From NCBI GenBank assembly GCA_009767595.1, contig VSDK01022210.1, positions 655,235 through 719,234 of the forward strand: a stretch of 64,000 nt of DNA, in the 5' to 3' direction. The position numbers and the translations under genes were made by a program. Numbering within the stretch: position 1 is the stretch's first letter; each line of letters starts with the position of its first letter. Origin of the DNA: Symbiodinium kawagutii (Eukaryota > Sar > Dinophyceae > Suessiales > Symbiodiniaceae). Positions 23,601-35,400 of this stretch are shown here, piece after piece. The notes under the pieces are model-generated. The model was given only the letters and a program-made list of their open reading frames with translations. It was not told where the DNA came from and searched no databases.

Positions 23601-26600
23601 TTTCACCAGCTTATTTAACCATGCTTAACCATCATTAAACAACTCCGAAGTCCTTCTTCGCCACCATCATTAATGTCCTGCTACTGGTATCATCTAACTC
23701 GTTGATACCTATATTTGGTTAAACAACTTCTAAGTCATCCTGTCAATCTTCAGCAGCTGGCTGTGGGTCAGTTCACCCCGTACCCCTGGTTCCCCTATCA
23801 TTAACCATAGTTTTCCCTTTGGTTGGGTATTATCCACCAATATTGGTTGGATTTTTTTGACCCATAGCCATATGTATTGATGGCTGCTCATGTTTACCAG
23901 CTCACTAATGATATATTATATATATTGGTTCAACAACTTTGCCATGGCGACTCTGAACGACTCTTGCCATGGCGACTTTGCCATGGCGACTCTGAACCAA
24001 CGAACCGGTGCCCAGGGCGTCCCGGTGACCGAGGCGCCGCTGCGGTGAAGGTGTCCAGGTCCTTCACGTGCCATCGGCTCAGCAGCGCCAGGGACTCGTC
24101 CACCATGGGCGCCAGGGTCCTGTAACAAGACCGGTGCTGGTGATCATGGTGGAAGTTGGGATAGTCATTGGAATGGTTGGTGGTTGAGTTGGTTGATGGT
24201 TGGTTGATGGTTGAGTTGCTTGATGGTTGGTTGATGGTTGAGTTGGTTGATGGTTGGTTGATGGTTGATGGCTGGTTGATGGTTGATGGTTGATGGTTGA
24301 GTTGGTCGAACATTTGAATTTTTGATGGTTGGTATAGTTGGTTGATCATCGGATTGGTTGATGGTTGATGGTTGGCGACGGCAGAGCTGAATGCCAGCTC
24401 CAGCACACAGACTCTGCCGCCGCAAATCGCTTCGGCGGTGGCAGCAAGGGAAGAGCCCGGAACCGATGGTTAGCCATGTGGGTTCTTGGTGGGCCATGTG
24501 GATTTGCGATTGGTCATGTTGCTTGGTGCTTGCTTGATGGTACTCTTGGTTTCTTATTGTTCGGTCCAGCCAACGCTCCCACCACCCATCCCTTGCCCTC
24601 ACAAACCGCCCGGACCTTGGTCGATCGGAGCCTCCGAAGCCGCGCTGGTCAACCAGCAGCACCTCAGAAATCAAGCCAAATTGAACAAACTTACAAAACT
24701 TAAACAAACTTAAACACATATTGTGACCATGCCCTTCACACCACAAAAATCTACAACATCCCTGCGGCCAAGGCACGTTGGCGCGCTGCGCCAGGGCCCG
24801 TGCGAACTTCCAGCGCCGCTGCTCGTCCCCGGCAGTCGCCAGGCTGGGCTCGGTGGCTTCGCCGAAGCCTGGCACCAGGGGACGCCATGGGATGCGCTGA
24901 GCACCACCGGGGCGACCCGGGGAGATCTGAGGGTAGCTGGGAGATCTGCACCGGAAAAAATGGTTCCGAAAAAACATGGGAGATTGGTGATAGGTGTTTT
25001 TGTTTGGGTTGCTGGGGGCGTTGTGATGCAATGTTTTTGGACCATCAAGAAGCAGAATTCACCAGGATCAAGCGAATTATGGACACATCCAGGAGTCAAG
25101 AGACTATTATTAACATGATTGACCACCGCTAGCTGAGTGACTGCTATTGTTGAAAACAGGTAAAATAACTATGATACATCGTTCATGAACTGCTGCTATA
25201 ACATGACAAAGCGGTAACCCTAAATTCACTGCATGATCAACCGAGATTAATGGTAAGTCCATACAAATGCTGGTGATCATAAACAATCTGCTGGATTCAT
25301 CGACTATTAATCAACCGAAATCACTAATAGATCCATAAACAGTAACTACATGATCATACGATATCAGAAATCCCAATCTTGCCATCAAGATGCTGGCGAT
25401 CAAAAGCTGCTACCACTGGCGCTCCCACCGCGCCTGCAAAGTTGGCCGCCAAGGGCGCGATTCGAAAGACGCCCTCCTCCCAGAAGCTCAGATCATCTCC
25501 TCGGCGAAGGGGAAGGAATGGTGGACCAAGCGGTTAATTGTAGTAGTTAGTCATGATGGTTAAGGTTAGTCATGATGGTTAATTGTAGTAGTTTGTTGTT
25601 AGTCACTGTAGTTTGTCATGGTAGTTAATTTAGGTGGTAACAACCATCATAGCTTAGTTTAGGTGGTAAAAGATAATTCTAATGATGGTAATGATGGTTA
25701 ATGATAGCAAATATCACTTAATATAGTTAGTCATGATGGTCAAGTGCTAATGGAATAGTAGCAAAACGTCAGTGGTAAGGACAACTAATGATGGTTAATC
25801 ATGACAAACTACCTCTAATTAGTTTCCATAATCCTGTTGTAGTAAGTAGGAATTTCAACAAATGGTTAAGTACTTCATAGGTGGTAGGCCATAGTTTAAC
25901 AACTAGTTAGTGAATATTAGTGATAGGAAACCATGCTGGTGAATTGCAGTAGGTAATCAGGAATTCATAATTAGTACGTGAAAATGATTAATCATAATCA
26001 TAGTAGTCAATTGAGTGGTTGATTGATAAATGATTGATACACTAAAGATTAAGGTTACTGGATGGTTGATCAGTGACGAGCTGATGGTTAATTGATGGGT
26101 TGTAATGTTGTTGAAGGTTAGTTAGTTATTAATCGATTCTTAGTTGACTGGTTCATTGTTATAACTACTTAGCCCGCAATAGCCAACGAAGGCAAGGAGC
26201 ATGCCTGCACACATAGTAGCAAAGATCACAACTCATTGATGATGGTCAATCACAACTAGAGCTTGAGGACAGCTACTACTGGCTCCTACAGTTTCTTGAA
26301 TCATGGCTGTTTTGCTACTACATGTGAAGCTAGCTTTGCAATGGTTGTGAAGCATTATCAAGTACAGCGACTATCGATAGTTATCTTATGTTTGTTGTTT
26401 GAGAACGTATTATTTTGTTTATTGGTTGTAAAGAATCACGGTGATATTCATCATTATCTACCACAACAATTCCTAGTCAACTAGCAGTAAATAGTTGCAA
26501 ATCAATTCAATCCAAGTCATTGGTCACAGTCCATTTTTAACAACATGTTCTGCTTAACAATAATGCACCCTATGTCACTATATAGCTGATCAAGAAACAA

Positions 26601-26929
26601 TCGCCACCATCATGAACCACCCTCACCCATCAATGTACCCATCAACTCATCCACCATCAATTGATCATCACTTAAAACCACCATTGAACTAGAAACCTAC
26701 AACCCCAGTCCCCAGTCCTCACCATCAACGAACCACATCAATTAACCCATCAACGCACCCACTCCTAAGCCGTCAATCCTTGCCACCACATCAACCAGCG
26801 CCATCCCCCAGCCCCAAGCCCCGTGGCCCCACCGAGGCACCGATTCCGTGGAGGCAAATGGCCACCCGCTGCCGTGGGTCCAAGGTGTGGTCGCCCCGAG
26901 GGCCGCCCAGCAGCAAGCGACAGCGCAGC
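20565..26929 (-). CDS. Split gene for an alpha/beta-hydrolase-like protein (gene span, partial)
   Basis: Short G/C-rich islands on the minus strand read as exons: 26833-26929 (ends ICLHGIGAS, the HG oxyanion-hole motif after a beta strand), about 25422-25493, 24777-24896 (RWKFARALAQRAN), 24616-24662 (VLLVDQRGFGGSDRP), about 24390, 24030-24119, 20773-20860 and 20565-20645 (stop). The junction of the third and fourth is in phase and gives RALAQRANVLLVDQRGFGGS, a standard strand-turn of alpha/beta hydrolases such as proline iminopeptidases and epoxide hydrolases. The nucleophile elbow is not securely identified, and exons are probably missing. A separate ORF at 21146-21508 lies inside the last intron, so the two final exons may belong to another gene. 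Confidence 0.55.
20773..20860 (-). CDS. Candidate exon
   Basis: The acceptor CTGCAG is followed by GMVSASGVTVEGAELLSLEV and then LGPAERLKEPMR; the donor is GC at GACG|GCTGG, or GA at CTCAAG|GAG, which gives phase 0. A GGTT tandem tract begins directly at the intron start. Confidence 0.5.
20861..21145. other. Short spacer
   Basis: Includes a T9 run at about 20991-20999. Nothing recognised. Confidence 0.3.
21146..21508 (-). CDS. Small single-pass membrane protein or terminal exon
   Basis: 120 codons from an ATG at 21508 to TGA at 21146; the frame is open a little further upstream without an ATG. Residues about 16-38 (LGMVIVVVLLAITWMVVIMY) form one membrane span, followed by a roughly 80-residue soluble tail (GDLEILVESCWQRYPVCPL, LYEEPADAPNTLQF). 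Family not recognised. It could be the last exon of a longer gene; the plus-strand frame over the same bases has no such structure. Confidence 0.45.
   Translation of the reverse strand, partial: SPGLRTEHVSVEHLGMVIVVVLLAITWMVVIMYGMIRPSPGDLEILVESCWQRYPVCPLRDGMVYRQLRLTHLYEEPADAPNTLQFPAGALPAVVSLPFGDNFAFTMISEPNMMPHVFNS
21590..22707. other. Non-coding stretch
   Basis: It contains a tandem TTTCATCCAAATTC/ATCTATC-type section (21.66-21.79 kb) and a doubled CATCCATTTGCATGT at 22001-22036. No gene supported. Confidence 0.4.
22708..22828. repeat. Three spaced copies of TTTGAAACCACCAAAC
   Basis: Copies at about 22709-22722, 22741-22755 and 22813-22828, with a palindrome CGGAAAACGTTTCCG between the first two. 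The word resembles the right terminus of the family A element (TCAAACCACCAACCAG), so this may be a degraded cluster of its ends. Confidence 0.65.
22829..23757. other. Non-coding stretch
   Basis: A-rich unique DNA, then AACCATCATTAACC low-complexity sequence from about 23480. No gene supported. Confidence 0.4.
23758..23870 (+). mobile_element. Family D inverted-repeat element
   Basis: The left end TGGCTGTGGGTCA and right end TTGACCCATAGCCA are inverted repeats; the interior CCCCGTACCCCTGGTTCCC and ATCATTAACCAT is shared with copies at 44993-45095 (inverted) and 49264-49376. Confidence 0.78.
23940..23999. repeat. Tandem GCCATGGCGACT units
   Basis: Three units built on the palindrome GCCATGGC followed by GACTCTGAACGACTCTT or GACTTT, directly beside the exon at 24030. 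Confidence 0.8.
24030..24119 (-). CDS. Candidate exon, alpha/beta-hydrolase-like gene
   Basis: The acceptor TTACAG is followed by TLAPMVDESLALLSRWHV and KDLDTFTAAAP, then the donor CG|GTCACC. 90 bases, strong G/C third positions, amphipathic helix typical of a cap or lid region. It enters after two bases of a codon and leaves after two. Confidence 0.6.
24170..24372. repeat. GGTTGATGGTTGAGTT low-complexity tract
   Basis: About 200 bases of GGTTGATGG and GGTTGAGTT words, T/G on the plus strand, directly upstream (minus strand) of the exon at 24030-24119. Confidence 0.9.
24616..24662 (-). CDS. Exon with DQRGFGGSDRP motif
   Basis: The acceptor TTTCTGAG is followed by VLLVDQRGFGGSDRP and the donor AAG|GTCCGG. 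47 bases, phase 0 in and phase 2 out. The motif is the strand-plus-loop that precedes the nucleophile elbow in alpha/beta hydrolases, and it joins in phase with the exon at 24777-24896. Confidence 0.72.
24777..24896 (-). CDS. Exon, alpha/beta-hydrolase-like gene
   Basis: The acceptor GTGCTCAG is followed by 40 codons RIPWRPLVPGFGEATEPS ... EQRRWKFARALAQRAN and the donor AAC|GTGCC. Nearly every third position is G or C. Phase 0 at both ends. Confidence 0.7.
25422..25493 (-). CDS. Candidate exon
   Basis: The acceptor ATCTGAG is followed by 73 or so bases up to the donor CCAGTG|GTAGC. Two frames are open: FWEEGVFRIAPLAANFAGAV (better codon bias) and LLGGGRLSNRALGGQLC. The frame is unresolved. 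Confidence 0.45.
25540..26170. repeat. GGTTAATGATGG-type low-complexity intronic tract
   Basis: About 600 bases dominated by TAGTTAGTCATGATGGTTAA words (T/G-rich plus strand). No gene. Confidence 0.8.
26171..26832. other. Non-coding, switching to C/A-rich repeats
   Basis: Unique AT-rich DNA followed from about 26600 by ACCATCAA/AACCCATCAAC words (C/A-rich plus strand) up to the exon at 26833. No gene supported. Confidence 0.5.
26833..26929 (-). CDS. Exon with HGIGAS oxyanion motif
   Basis: The acceptor CGGGTGAG is followed by LRCRLLLGGPRGDHTLD and PRQRVAICLHGIGAS, then the donor TCG|GTGGGG. 97 bases, phase 2 in, phase 0 out. RVAICLHGIGAS fits the beta-strand plus HG motif of alpha/beta hydrolases. 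The other two frames are open too, so the call rests on the motif. Confidence 0.55.
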
Positions 26930-29372
26930 CTCACCCGGGGTCTGGGAGGTGGACATGGGGGAAGTTTCCAGGTCTCATCCTGCATCTTCACCAGCTCAAA
27001 ATCAGAAAAAACATCCAGTGATGGGTTAAGATATCATAAGATATCATCCTGTAACCAGATTTTTGTTTCAATTTCCATGCTCTAAAAGGATGTTAACCAA
27101 ATAAAAAAACCGAAAAAACAGTGAAATAAGAAAAGCCATCCATTGATGGTTGAAGATATCATCCTGTATCATCCAGTGATGGTATCAAATCTGTATGTTA
27201 AGATTTCTGGGTCCCGACATGATTCACAGTTTGGTCAAAACCCCAGGCATCATCCTTTGACCTTTTATTGTAAGAAGCCCGAGCTTTTGGGGTTTTCAAT
27301 TTTTGAGAAAGCCCCATTTGATGTTTGAGCTTTTGTCCGAATATATAGAGGTGAGAAACAGTTGGACTCGGATCAATAGTGGATCAAACCGTGGTGGTCT
27401 AAACAATGGTTTAAAACAAAATGCTAACAATGGATAACTTATATGAACAAAATGCTTGAAATGATGATGATCTAATCACAGGTTGGCTTTATCTCACTCA
27501 TTGTCCAGCCATCGATGGGTATCAAATCAAACCAATCAGTTGGATCAGTAATGGTTTCATCAACCAATTGTTAGTTGACCATTGGCCGATCGTTGAAACC
27601 ACATTAATGCTAGCAATAGTTGTCACCAGCGATTCGATTGTATGTTGATCAGCTACCAATTGTTGGTCATGACCATTGGCTATTAACTAGTCGAAAGCAA
27701 CAGTTGATAGTCAAATCAAATTCAAAGAACTATTTCATTGAGAAGGGCAGATGGTCCTTCTATGTCCTTCTCAAACATTGTTCCAAATTCCTCCACTGGT
27801 TGGTGGATATCGAAAAATAGCGGTCAATCAAACAACTATCCTAAAGATTGGAGGAAAATCCACCAACTAGAAGTCTAATCATCATTGTTCGTCATTATCC
27901 CCCATGATTGACCATTACTACCCACTACAACCACAGAAAATCATGATTTCCCGGAAATTTCCTACTAACAAATCTTGGGAACCACCAGCCAGTCCAGTTC
28001 TTCAGTCAAGACTCCGATTTCCATCAGCCCCGGTGACGTAATGAAACCCATCTGCTGCTGCCGGAATCGCCATGGCATCAAGGCACTGCTATGGCGATGG
28101 TAGAGGCTATGGCCGTGGCGGTTCGGCAGCGGTTGTTGATGGCTTGGGCACTTGACACAACCAGGTGAGCAGCCTCCGTGGTGGCCATGCTTAGTTGCAG
28201 GGTGGTTCTTGTGGGAGTTGAAAGATGTTCGGAAACTGTCCGTACTGGAAGATAAATGGTCATTCATCTGTGATACTGCTTCATGGGCAGTGACAAGTAA
28301 CATGCGTACTGAGACCATTTGGTTTACCCATTTTTTGGTGTTGGGTTTGCCAGTGTAAATATGGCTGTTTCTCAAGACAGGGCTTCCCCCACCCAAAGTG
28401 ACCATTTTTGGGGGGTTCCCAAGTTGAAGAGACCACCATTAAGTCGGGACAAGTAAATAAAAGGGTGTATAGATTTCTTGACTCTGCTGTCCTACTTTGC
28501 AACGATGAGATGCAACGAGCCGGGATGATCACACGGTTCAGGCTGCTGTTGGATTCGTGTCAGCTTCCAGCTGGCTAAACATGATCGCGATTAAAATGGA
28601 AATACGATGAAATACGAGCGTTTCCGCCACACACCCTATCTATGAACCAAAACCCATAGACGCGAATCAGACTTACCAACACCTGCATTCATTTCTTGAA
28701 CTTCAAGCCATGTGTGTGTGTGTGCCTCTGGTTGCACTACCTTCCGCCTCTAAACAAGCAACATGTCCTTGGATGGTTCCGGTTGCTACAGTATGAATGG
28801 GTCCACCATCAAACCAGTATAGGTCCATCAATGCCGGTGATTACTTTCCAATCGGAGTCAACCATCATGGGTCATTGTCGACAACAAGGCCTAACCAGCT
28901 AAGAGATATTCCCATCAATGACTGAGCAATTACCAATGATCATTCACACTCCGTGGCCAATGAGCACATGATTGATTAATCTGCTTCAATCACCATCAAC
29001 CATTGATACTCATCGTTGATCGTTGGCCACGTTGCCATCAACCAATACCGATCATGATTTGGCATCAACCATTACCAATGATGACTTGGCAACATCGATA
29101 CTCATTATTGACCCGTGTCATATCTCTACAAGGTGGAGCCACTTTCATGGCAAAGTTTGGTCATAAATAGGGTAACTACAAGCAACTATACTTCATTGGC
29201 TCATTAAGCAACTCACAGCTGACGTGGCCCACCTGGTAGAAACGGCAAACCAGCAACCATTAACTAATTACATGGATATTTCCTAGGACTTATGGTTACA
29301 AATGCTTGGAAAGCCAAGCAAATACAGCCAGTCATCATCATCTCACCCCCCCGCCACAACCATCCTCCCAAC
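26930..29372. other. Non-coding stretch
   Basis: It holds a diverged family B element at about 28358-28440 and a (TG)n tract at 28709-28724. A 146-codon minus-strand frame at 27965-28405 lacks coding bias. No gene supported. Confidence 0.4.
28358..28440 (+). mobile_element. Family B inverted-repeat element, diverged
   Basis: The left end ATGGCTGTTTCTCAAGACAGG and right end TGAAGAGACCACCAT are imperfect inverted repeats around a CCATTTTTGGGGGG core typical of the family. Confidence 0.5.
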
Positions 29373-29430
29373 CTGCCGGTGTTGGTTCCAGCATCCCAGC
29401 CGCAGCACGGTAGCAGCTCGCAGCCAGGCG
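29373..29430 (-). CDS. Candidate exon
   Basis: Acceptor TTTCGCAG, donor CGGCAG|GTTGGG, 58 bases. Frames [19 protein letters not shown] and [19 protein letters not shown] are both plausible. Unresolved. Confidence 0.4.
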
Positions 29431-32400
29431 CTGCGAAACATGCCACGGCAACAAAAGTTGGAGCCAGGGCATCCATGGAGCTGCTGATGAGCATCAACAA
29501 CTCATCAAAAACTTGGCTATTGCTAGTATTTGGGGATCATCATTGCTATTTTTGGGAAGTTTTGCTATCTTTGCTAATATTTGGGGATGACAGTTCTCTG
29601 GGGTTGATCACCAACTGGTGATCAATATCCAGATAATATCCATGTTGTTGCTATTGCTAGGCGATGATCAGCTACATGAGCATCACTAGTGAAGCTAGTA
29701 GATCCAAATAATTACGAGTCATAGTCATAGTTGATTCAATGGCTATTGTCAATCATGGAAGTGATATATGGAATGAACAGCTCTTGGCACTTAAAGTTGG
29801 CACCCGTTACAACAATACCATCAACAAATGGCTGATCATTGGCCAAAAACTGGCCATTGGTTGGATCATGAGGCTAAATTGTTGCAGGTTGATTGCTTCT
29901 TTGTTGGCGTGCATTATGGCCAGCACACGGTTTCTGCTTCAAAGCCCGCCTGCGCCACTGCTTTCCAGCACTGAGATCCAGCTGTTAATAAACCGTTGGT
30001 GTCTGATGGTCAATCACCAGCTACTCATGACGAAATCTCAGGGTAAATCATCAATACGGACCCCCCCTACACACATTCCAAAATCATCAAGTGAATGGAA
30101 GCTTGAGATGAAGCGGCCGATGCGAGTTTCAACAACCCCGCATTGTGGCATAGGAAATCCACCTGTTATTTGGTAGCTTCAATTGTAGGTATAGTTTTTG
30201 CAATCCCGAAATGGCTGATTACTCGATTTTACTCCTGTCTTCTGTTGCACTCATGGCCCAAAAACATAGGGTCACCATACGTCGCCTGGCACCATAACAA
30301 CGCAACTGGTTCCTGGTTTCAACCCCTATACATTGAAAATATGCGAAAGTCACGACGGAAGATATCGGAAAATCAGATAATGTCAATCAGACCACCAACC
30401 AGGTAAACATTGTCAAGTGTCTAGTGGCAACCTGCACTACCTTGTTGTAGGAATTGGCAACTATAGCTAGTGATTAACTACTAGCTATCATCAGTGGCTA
30501 CGTGATCCATTAGCCATCCACTACTGGATCAAATGCACTCACAGGTGCTGATAAGCATATTGCTTTCCAACTGATTCCACATAGCTTCCTCGCTTTCGCA
30601 TGGTGCGCACACCAAACAACGATAATCCTCACTCACCAACCAGCATTACAAAGGTTTACTGTAAATTGCTTAAACAATATTAAACCACAAGTGTTAGCAC
30701 GCGTCATCCATCATTAACCACTGTTTATGAGATCCTGAGAATCTCTATATTCGAAGACATTCCATAATGGCGTTCAAGTACGGCGGGGGAGTACTCACAT
30801 CGCTGGCCTTTCAAAATACATTGCGGGCACCCCACAGGTGATCATTGGCTGCGGTGTCAGCCGCTGAAGGTTGCTGCCACTTCTCAAAGATACCACCCAC
30901 AGGTGATCATTGGCTGTTGTGTTTGATAATCATAAAATGACCGTGATATGGCTTTATAATCATGGTCATTACCAGAATGCTAGTTACAGTTGCTGTTCTC
31001 AATAGCTAATTCCTCCCTCCATCACCTGGTACTTGCACATCATATGGTTGATACAAATTGTTTCTACATGACCACTATGTTGGCCACGAAAAAAACATGA
31101 TTACCGACCATCAACCATATATTGGCGATTGTGGATAGCCAATCCAGTTGCTAACCATTCTTTTCATGCTTTGCAAATTGATCAGCTGGTGATTTTCCTA
31201 TTTGCCAGATTCATCCAGGACTACATAGGACTACTCTCTGGTAAACTGACCCGGAAGCTCAAAATCACAACTTCTTCATAGGTAAACCACTACAAAGGGT
31301 GGATTTTCCACTTTTGAAATGGTGTCAGCCACAGAGAAAATCTGGGAAACCATGGGAAACCACTTTAAAAGGTGGATCTTCCACGCAACCAGATTAGTTT
31401 CCCAGATCAACCGTGCATCTCCAGGTCGCGAAACAGCAACAGCACCGCGCAGCACCTTTGTGAGCTCGGCAGTCACCTGCTCGCAGGGCCAATGGAAGCG
31501 GCAACAAGATCTGTCACTCGCTATCCCAAGGATGCCTAAGGGAATGAAGTGGGCATGTGTACGGGCCGTGCTATGCGTGTCTAGGGGGCATGCTATGCAT
31601 GTCCAAGGGCCATGCTATGCTGAAAGTGGCTTCTGGACTTAGGACGTCACCTGCGAACTTCTCGTGATCACTTATCGGCAGGAAAGTCCATCCAATTCGC
31701 TGATTCGGCGTCTACAACTCCAGCATGGTAAGCACCGACGATTCCCAAAAAACACCTGCTTAGGAAATTACATACAAATGTATAGCAACGATTGTGGCTA
31801 TCACAGTGGCAAGAAAATACTTACATGATATTATCCAATACAATTGCTATATTGCCCACTACAATACTTATATATAGATATATATCTCATATCATTGGTA
31901 GGTGGCTTACATTTACAATTCCTGAAGCGATCGACAGTGAAGATTCAAGGTTCCAAGCCCTCCCAGCTGCAACCAGCTGCCCCCAGCCATACCTGTGGAG
32001 TTGGAGCCCATATCGCGGTTATAGTGTGCTTAATCCATCCATCCATCCATCCATCCATCAATCCATCCATCCATGCATGCATGCATCCATCCATCCATCC
32101 ATCCATCCATCCATCCATCCATCCATCCATCCATCCATCCATTGAAATACATGCGCAAATATATGTCATAGAAGTCTGTGCATGCCTCGCTGTCGCTTTA
32201 CATCCCTGATGAGTTGTGACATCCCAGGAATCATAGGCTGGTGAACTATGTTAAGCCCATCATTTGGCTCACCACCACATTATTCATATGGTTAATCACC
32301 ACAGTCATATGCTTAACATTAACAATTAACTAACATTAACCACCGCATCAAATGGGGGATGATAACCAACAATAAGCACATCAATCAATGGAGCAATGGT

Positions 32401-35400
32401 ATGATCCAGCTTTTGAGCAGGCAATTTTCGGCTGAAGCTCAGGACCAACCAGCACCAAGCAGCATCATTCCCCATCAACATCCATATCGATTGAACAAGC
32501 TAGGGGAACTAGTTTCAGTATCAACTGCATAGGTCCCTGGTCAACCCACCAACGAGCCATGATATGAACCACCATTGCTGAACATCTCTTCACCACCAAA
32601 GAATCCATCAATCAACCCTGGCTAACCACTATAAGCCACCCTAATCAACCTAACCAAGTATAGAAGCCATCAGGAATCACACCTCACCACCATATCAACC
32701 ATCCTAGCCCTGGTTCACGACTATAGCCATCAGGAATCACCACAAACCATCCATTCCCCCCTAGTTAACCACCATAAACCCATGGTCGAGTGAACACGAA
32801 TCTCTAGGATTCACCACTATAATCAACCCAACCCATGATCTACAACCCTCAGGAATCACCACTAACCATCAGATTAACCATCATGTTAACCACCATATAA
32901 CCATCACACAACTATCATCTTTACCATCATATTCACCACCATATAACCATATATAACCATCACATGAACCATCATCTAAACCATCATCTTAACCATCATC
33001 TCAACCACCATAGAACCATGATATAACCACCATATCACCATCATCTTAACCATCAAGTGACCTTGGTTCAACGGGCCGAGGCGCTCCCACCAAGGGCAGG
33101 CTGGAGCCGCTGAGCTCGGCGTCGCACTTGCGGATCCAAAGGCTGCGCTTGGCCTCAGCCAAAGTCCAGGAGGGTTGATGCTGATTTGATGTGTTTGAGT
33201 GGTTTGTGATGGTTTTTCGTTAATTGATGGTTAATATAGTGGTCAATATGGTGATTCATCTGGTGGTCAATAGCGTTTTTTCTTTTTTTGGTGGTTTTTT
33301 GAGGGATATATGATTGTTAATGCCTCAATCATGCTTAATGGATGATGCTTAATGGATGATGCTTAATGACTCAATGATTATTGATGGGTGGATGTAAAAA
33401 TACCTAAAGCAACTTCATAAAAATAAGAAGGAAATATGGGGATATATGTAGATCGTAATGGGGGATGATGACCAAGATAAGGACCAACAGGAAACCAAAG
33501 GCAAAAGCAATATATGACCTATATATCTAATAATTATGACGAATGACTTGGGACAAAACTCGGAAACGTTTAATAGTCCTATGCAAATGGTGGTTCTTTG
33601 GTGGCTCACATTCATCAATATTACTTGGCTTTATCAGTATTCGCTGGCAACATGTTCAGTCACACAGTCGGCGTTGAATGAGGTGGTCCAGGTTGTGACG
33701 AGTAGTTGGCAAATCTGGATTTCGAAAAATCCTGTGACCATACCCTACCCACCGTAGAGGGAAGTGGGTCATCTCCGGTCATTGTGTTTCACCACTGTCA
33801 CAGTTGAAGCACGTTCATCAGTCAGTTGCATGAATCTTCAAAATGAACCGCACAGTGACAGCCTGTCGATATGTCACATACGACCGGGGATGAGTCACAT
33901 GATTTTGCGTATTTGATACTTGATACTTCACGAGCATGTCAAACAATCTTCCCAGCAGGTCTTGCGCAAGAGCAAACTTTTGATGGAATTGCATGTTTGC
34001 TGGTGTGTGAAAACATTGGGCTTCGTGCAAAAACGCCAGGGTTTGTGCAAAATCACAATGTTCAAGTAACATGCCACTAACCATGTCTCCATCAAAAAGT
34101 TTCTTTGAAACTCTGTTGCACTAAAAGAAGTAACACACTTTCTCCATTAAAATGGTTCATTAAAAAGCTGTCAGTGCAACAGGTAAAATTTGAAACGCTA
34201 TTGTTTCCCTATTGTTGCTGGTTGTTATCCCCCATGAAATGGGTTAATTAATATTGACCCATAGCCACATGGTGGTTTCTCAAAATAGGGGACCCCCAAA
34301 TCATCCACTATTAGCCATTTGTAGTAATAAACCGGCCATTTTGGGGGCTCCCTATTTTGAGAAACCCCCACATGTTTCATTAAAACCCCACTTTCCTCAT
34401 AGCTTTTGCCTGCCCCCAGCGGCACAAAAACCGCGCCTTGCTGCTGTCCTCCGCCAGCGAACGGGACTCTTCCATGGCGGCTTTGGCATTCACAAAGTCC
34501 GCCAGGTAGTAAAGAGCCTGGCAGTAAGAACTGCCTGACTTCGGGAAGCTTGGCGAACGGGTTGCTTAGTGGTGGCTTGGTGGTGGCTTGGTGGTGGCTT
34601 AGTGCTGGATTAGTGCTGGATTAGTATTTCTTGATGGCCGCAATGGGGACGTACTGAGTGGAATTGTGGCGAGTGGTCAAGGAAATGGTCAATCATTTGT
34701 CATCACTGGCAAGCAATTGCGAATATCCAGCAGTAGGGTTGATAAGTTCAGGCTGTTCACGTTCGCTTATGTGCCACCAGGGCTTTGGCCGTGAAATATG
34801 CCAGGGTGCTTTCCTGTGAATATCCTGATGAAGCTTTGTCGGCTATGATCCCTCATAGTTCAGCACTAACCAGCCATCAATGCACAGCCCAAGCTCCTGC
34901 AAAATCACCCCGGAAGGCGCCCGCCCAAAAACGCGGCAGTGGTGCAATTCCTTTCCAATAAAGAGCCTGCGAGGAACTCATGGTCGGCAGGGGCGCAATA
35001 GTTCAACCAACACGTGCCATCAATAATCAAATAGAGGTGCTGTTAATGGATCAAGCCACCAACGATCCACAAAATGGGTAGATGGCAGTAGTAGCTTAGA
35101 CCCCAACAGTGAGACTAGTTTGATCATAGTAACAACTACCAAGATGATGAAGCAAGCTGGTGTTTTTCTGTAGGATCTTTCCTTGATCCAGCTGTGTGCT
35201 GATCAACCAGGATCCTAATGACACACTGCCTGGAACAGCTTACCTTTGGACTTGGAAGCAAGGACTTCTCCAGCCACTTCTGCTCAGTTCTCTCAAGACA
35301 CTGCTGGCACTCAGTCACCCCATCTGTGTTGGTAGCCCCAACTGGCACCAAGTAGCCTCAAAAATCTTCCACCATTTGCTGCAAGTGGAGTTCAGTGCAA

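Noticed and set aside
27965-28405. 146-codon minus-strand ORF
   Set aside because: Includes part of an inverted-repeat element and lacks coding bias.
32034-32141. ATCC array considered as a CRISPR-like or coding repeat
   Set aside because: It is a plain tetranucleotide microsatellite with no spacers.
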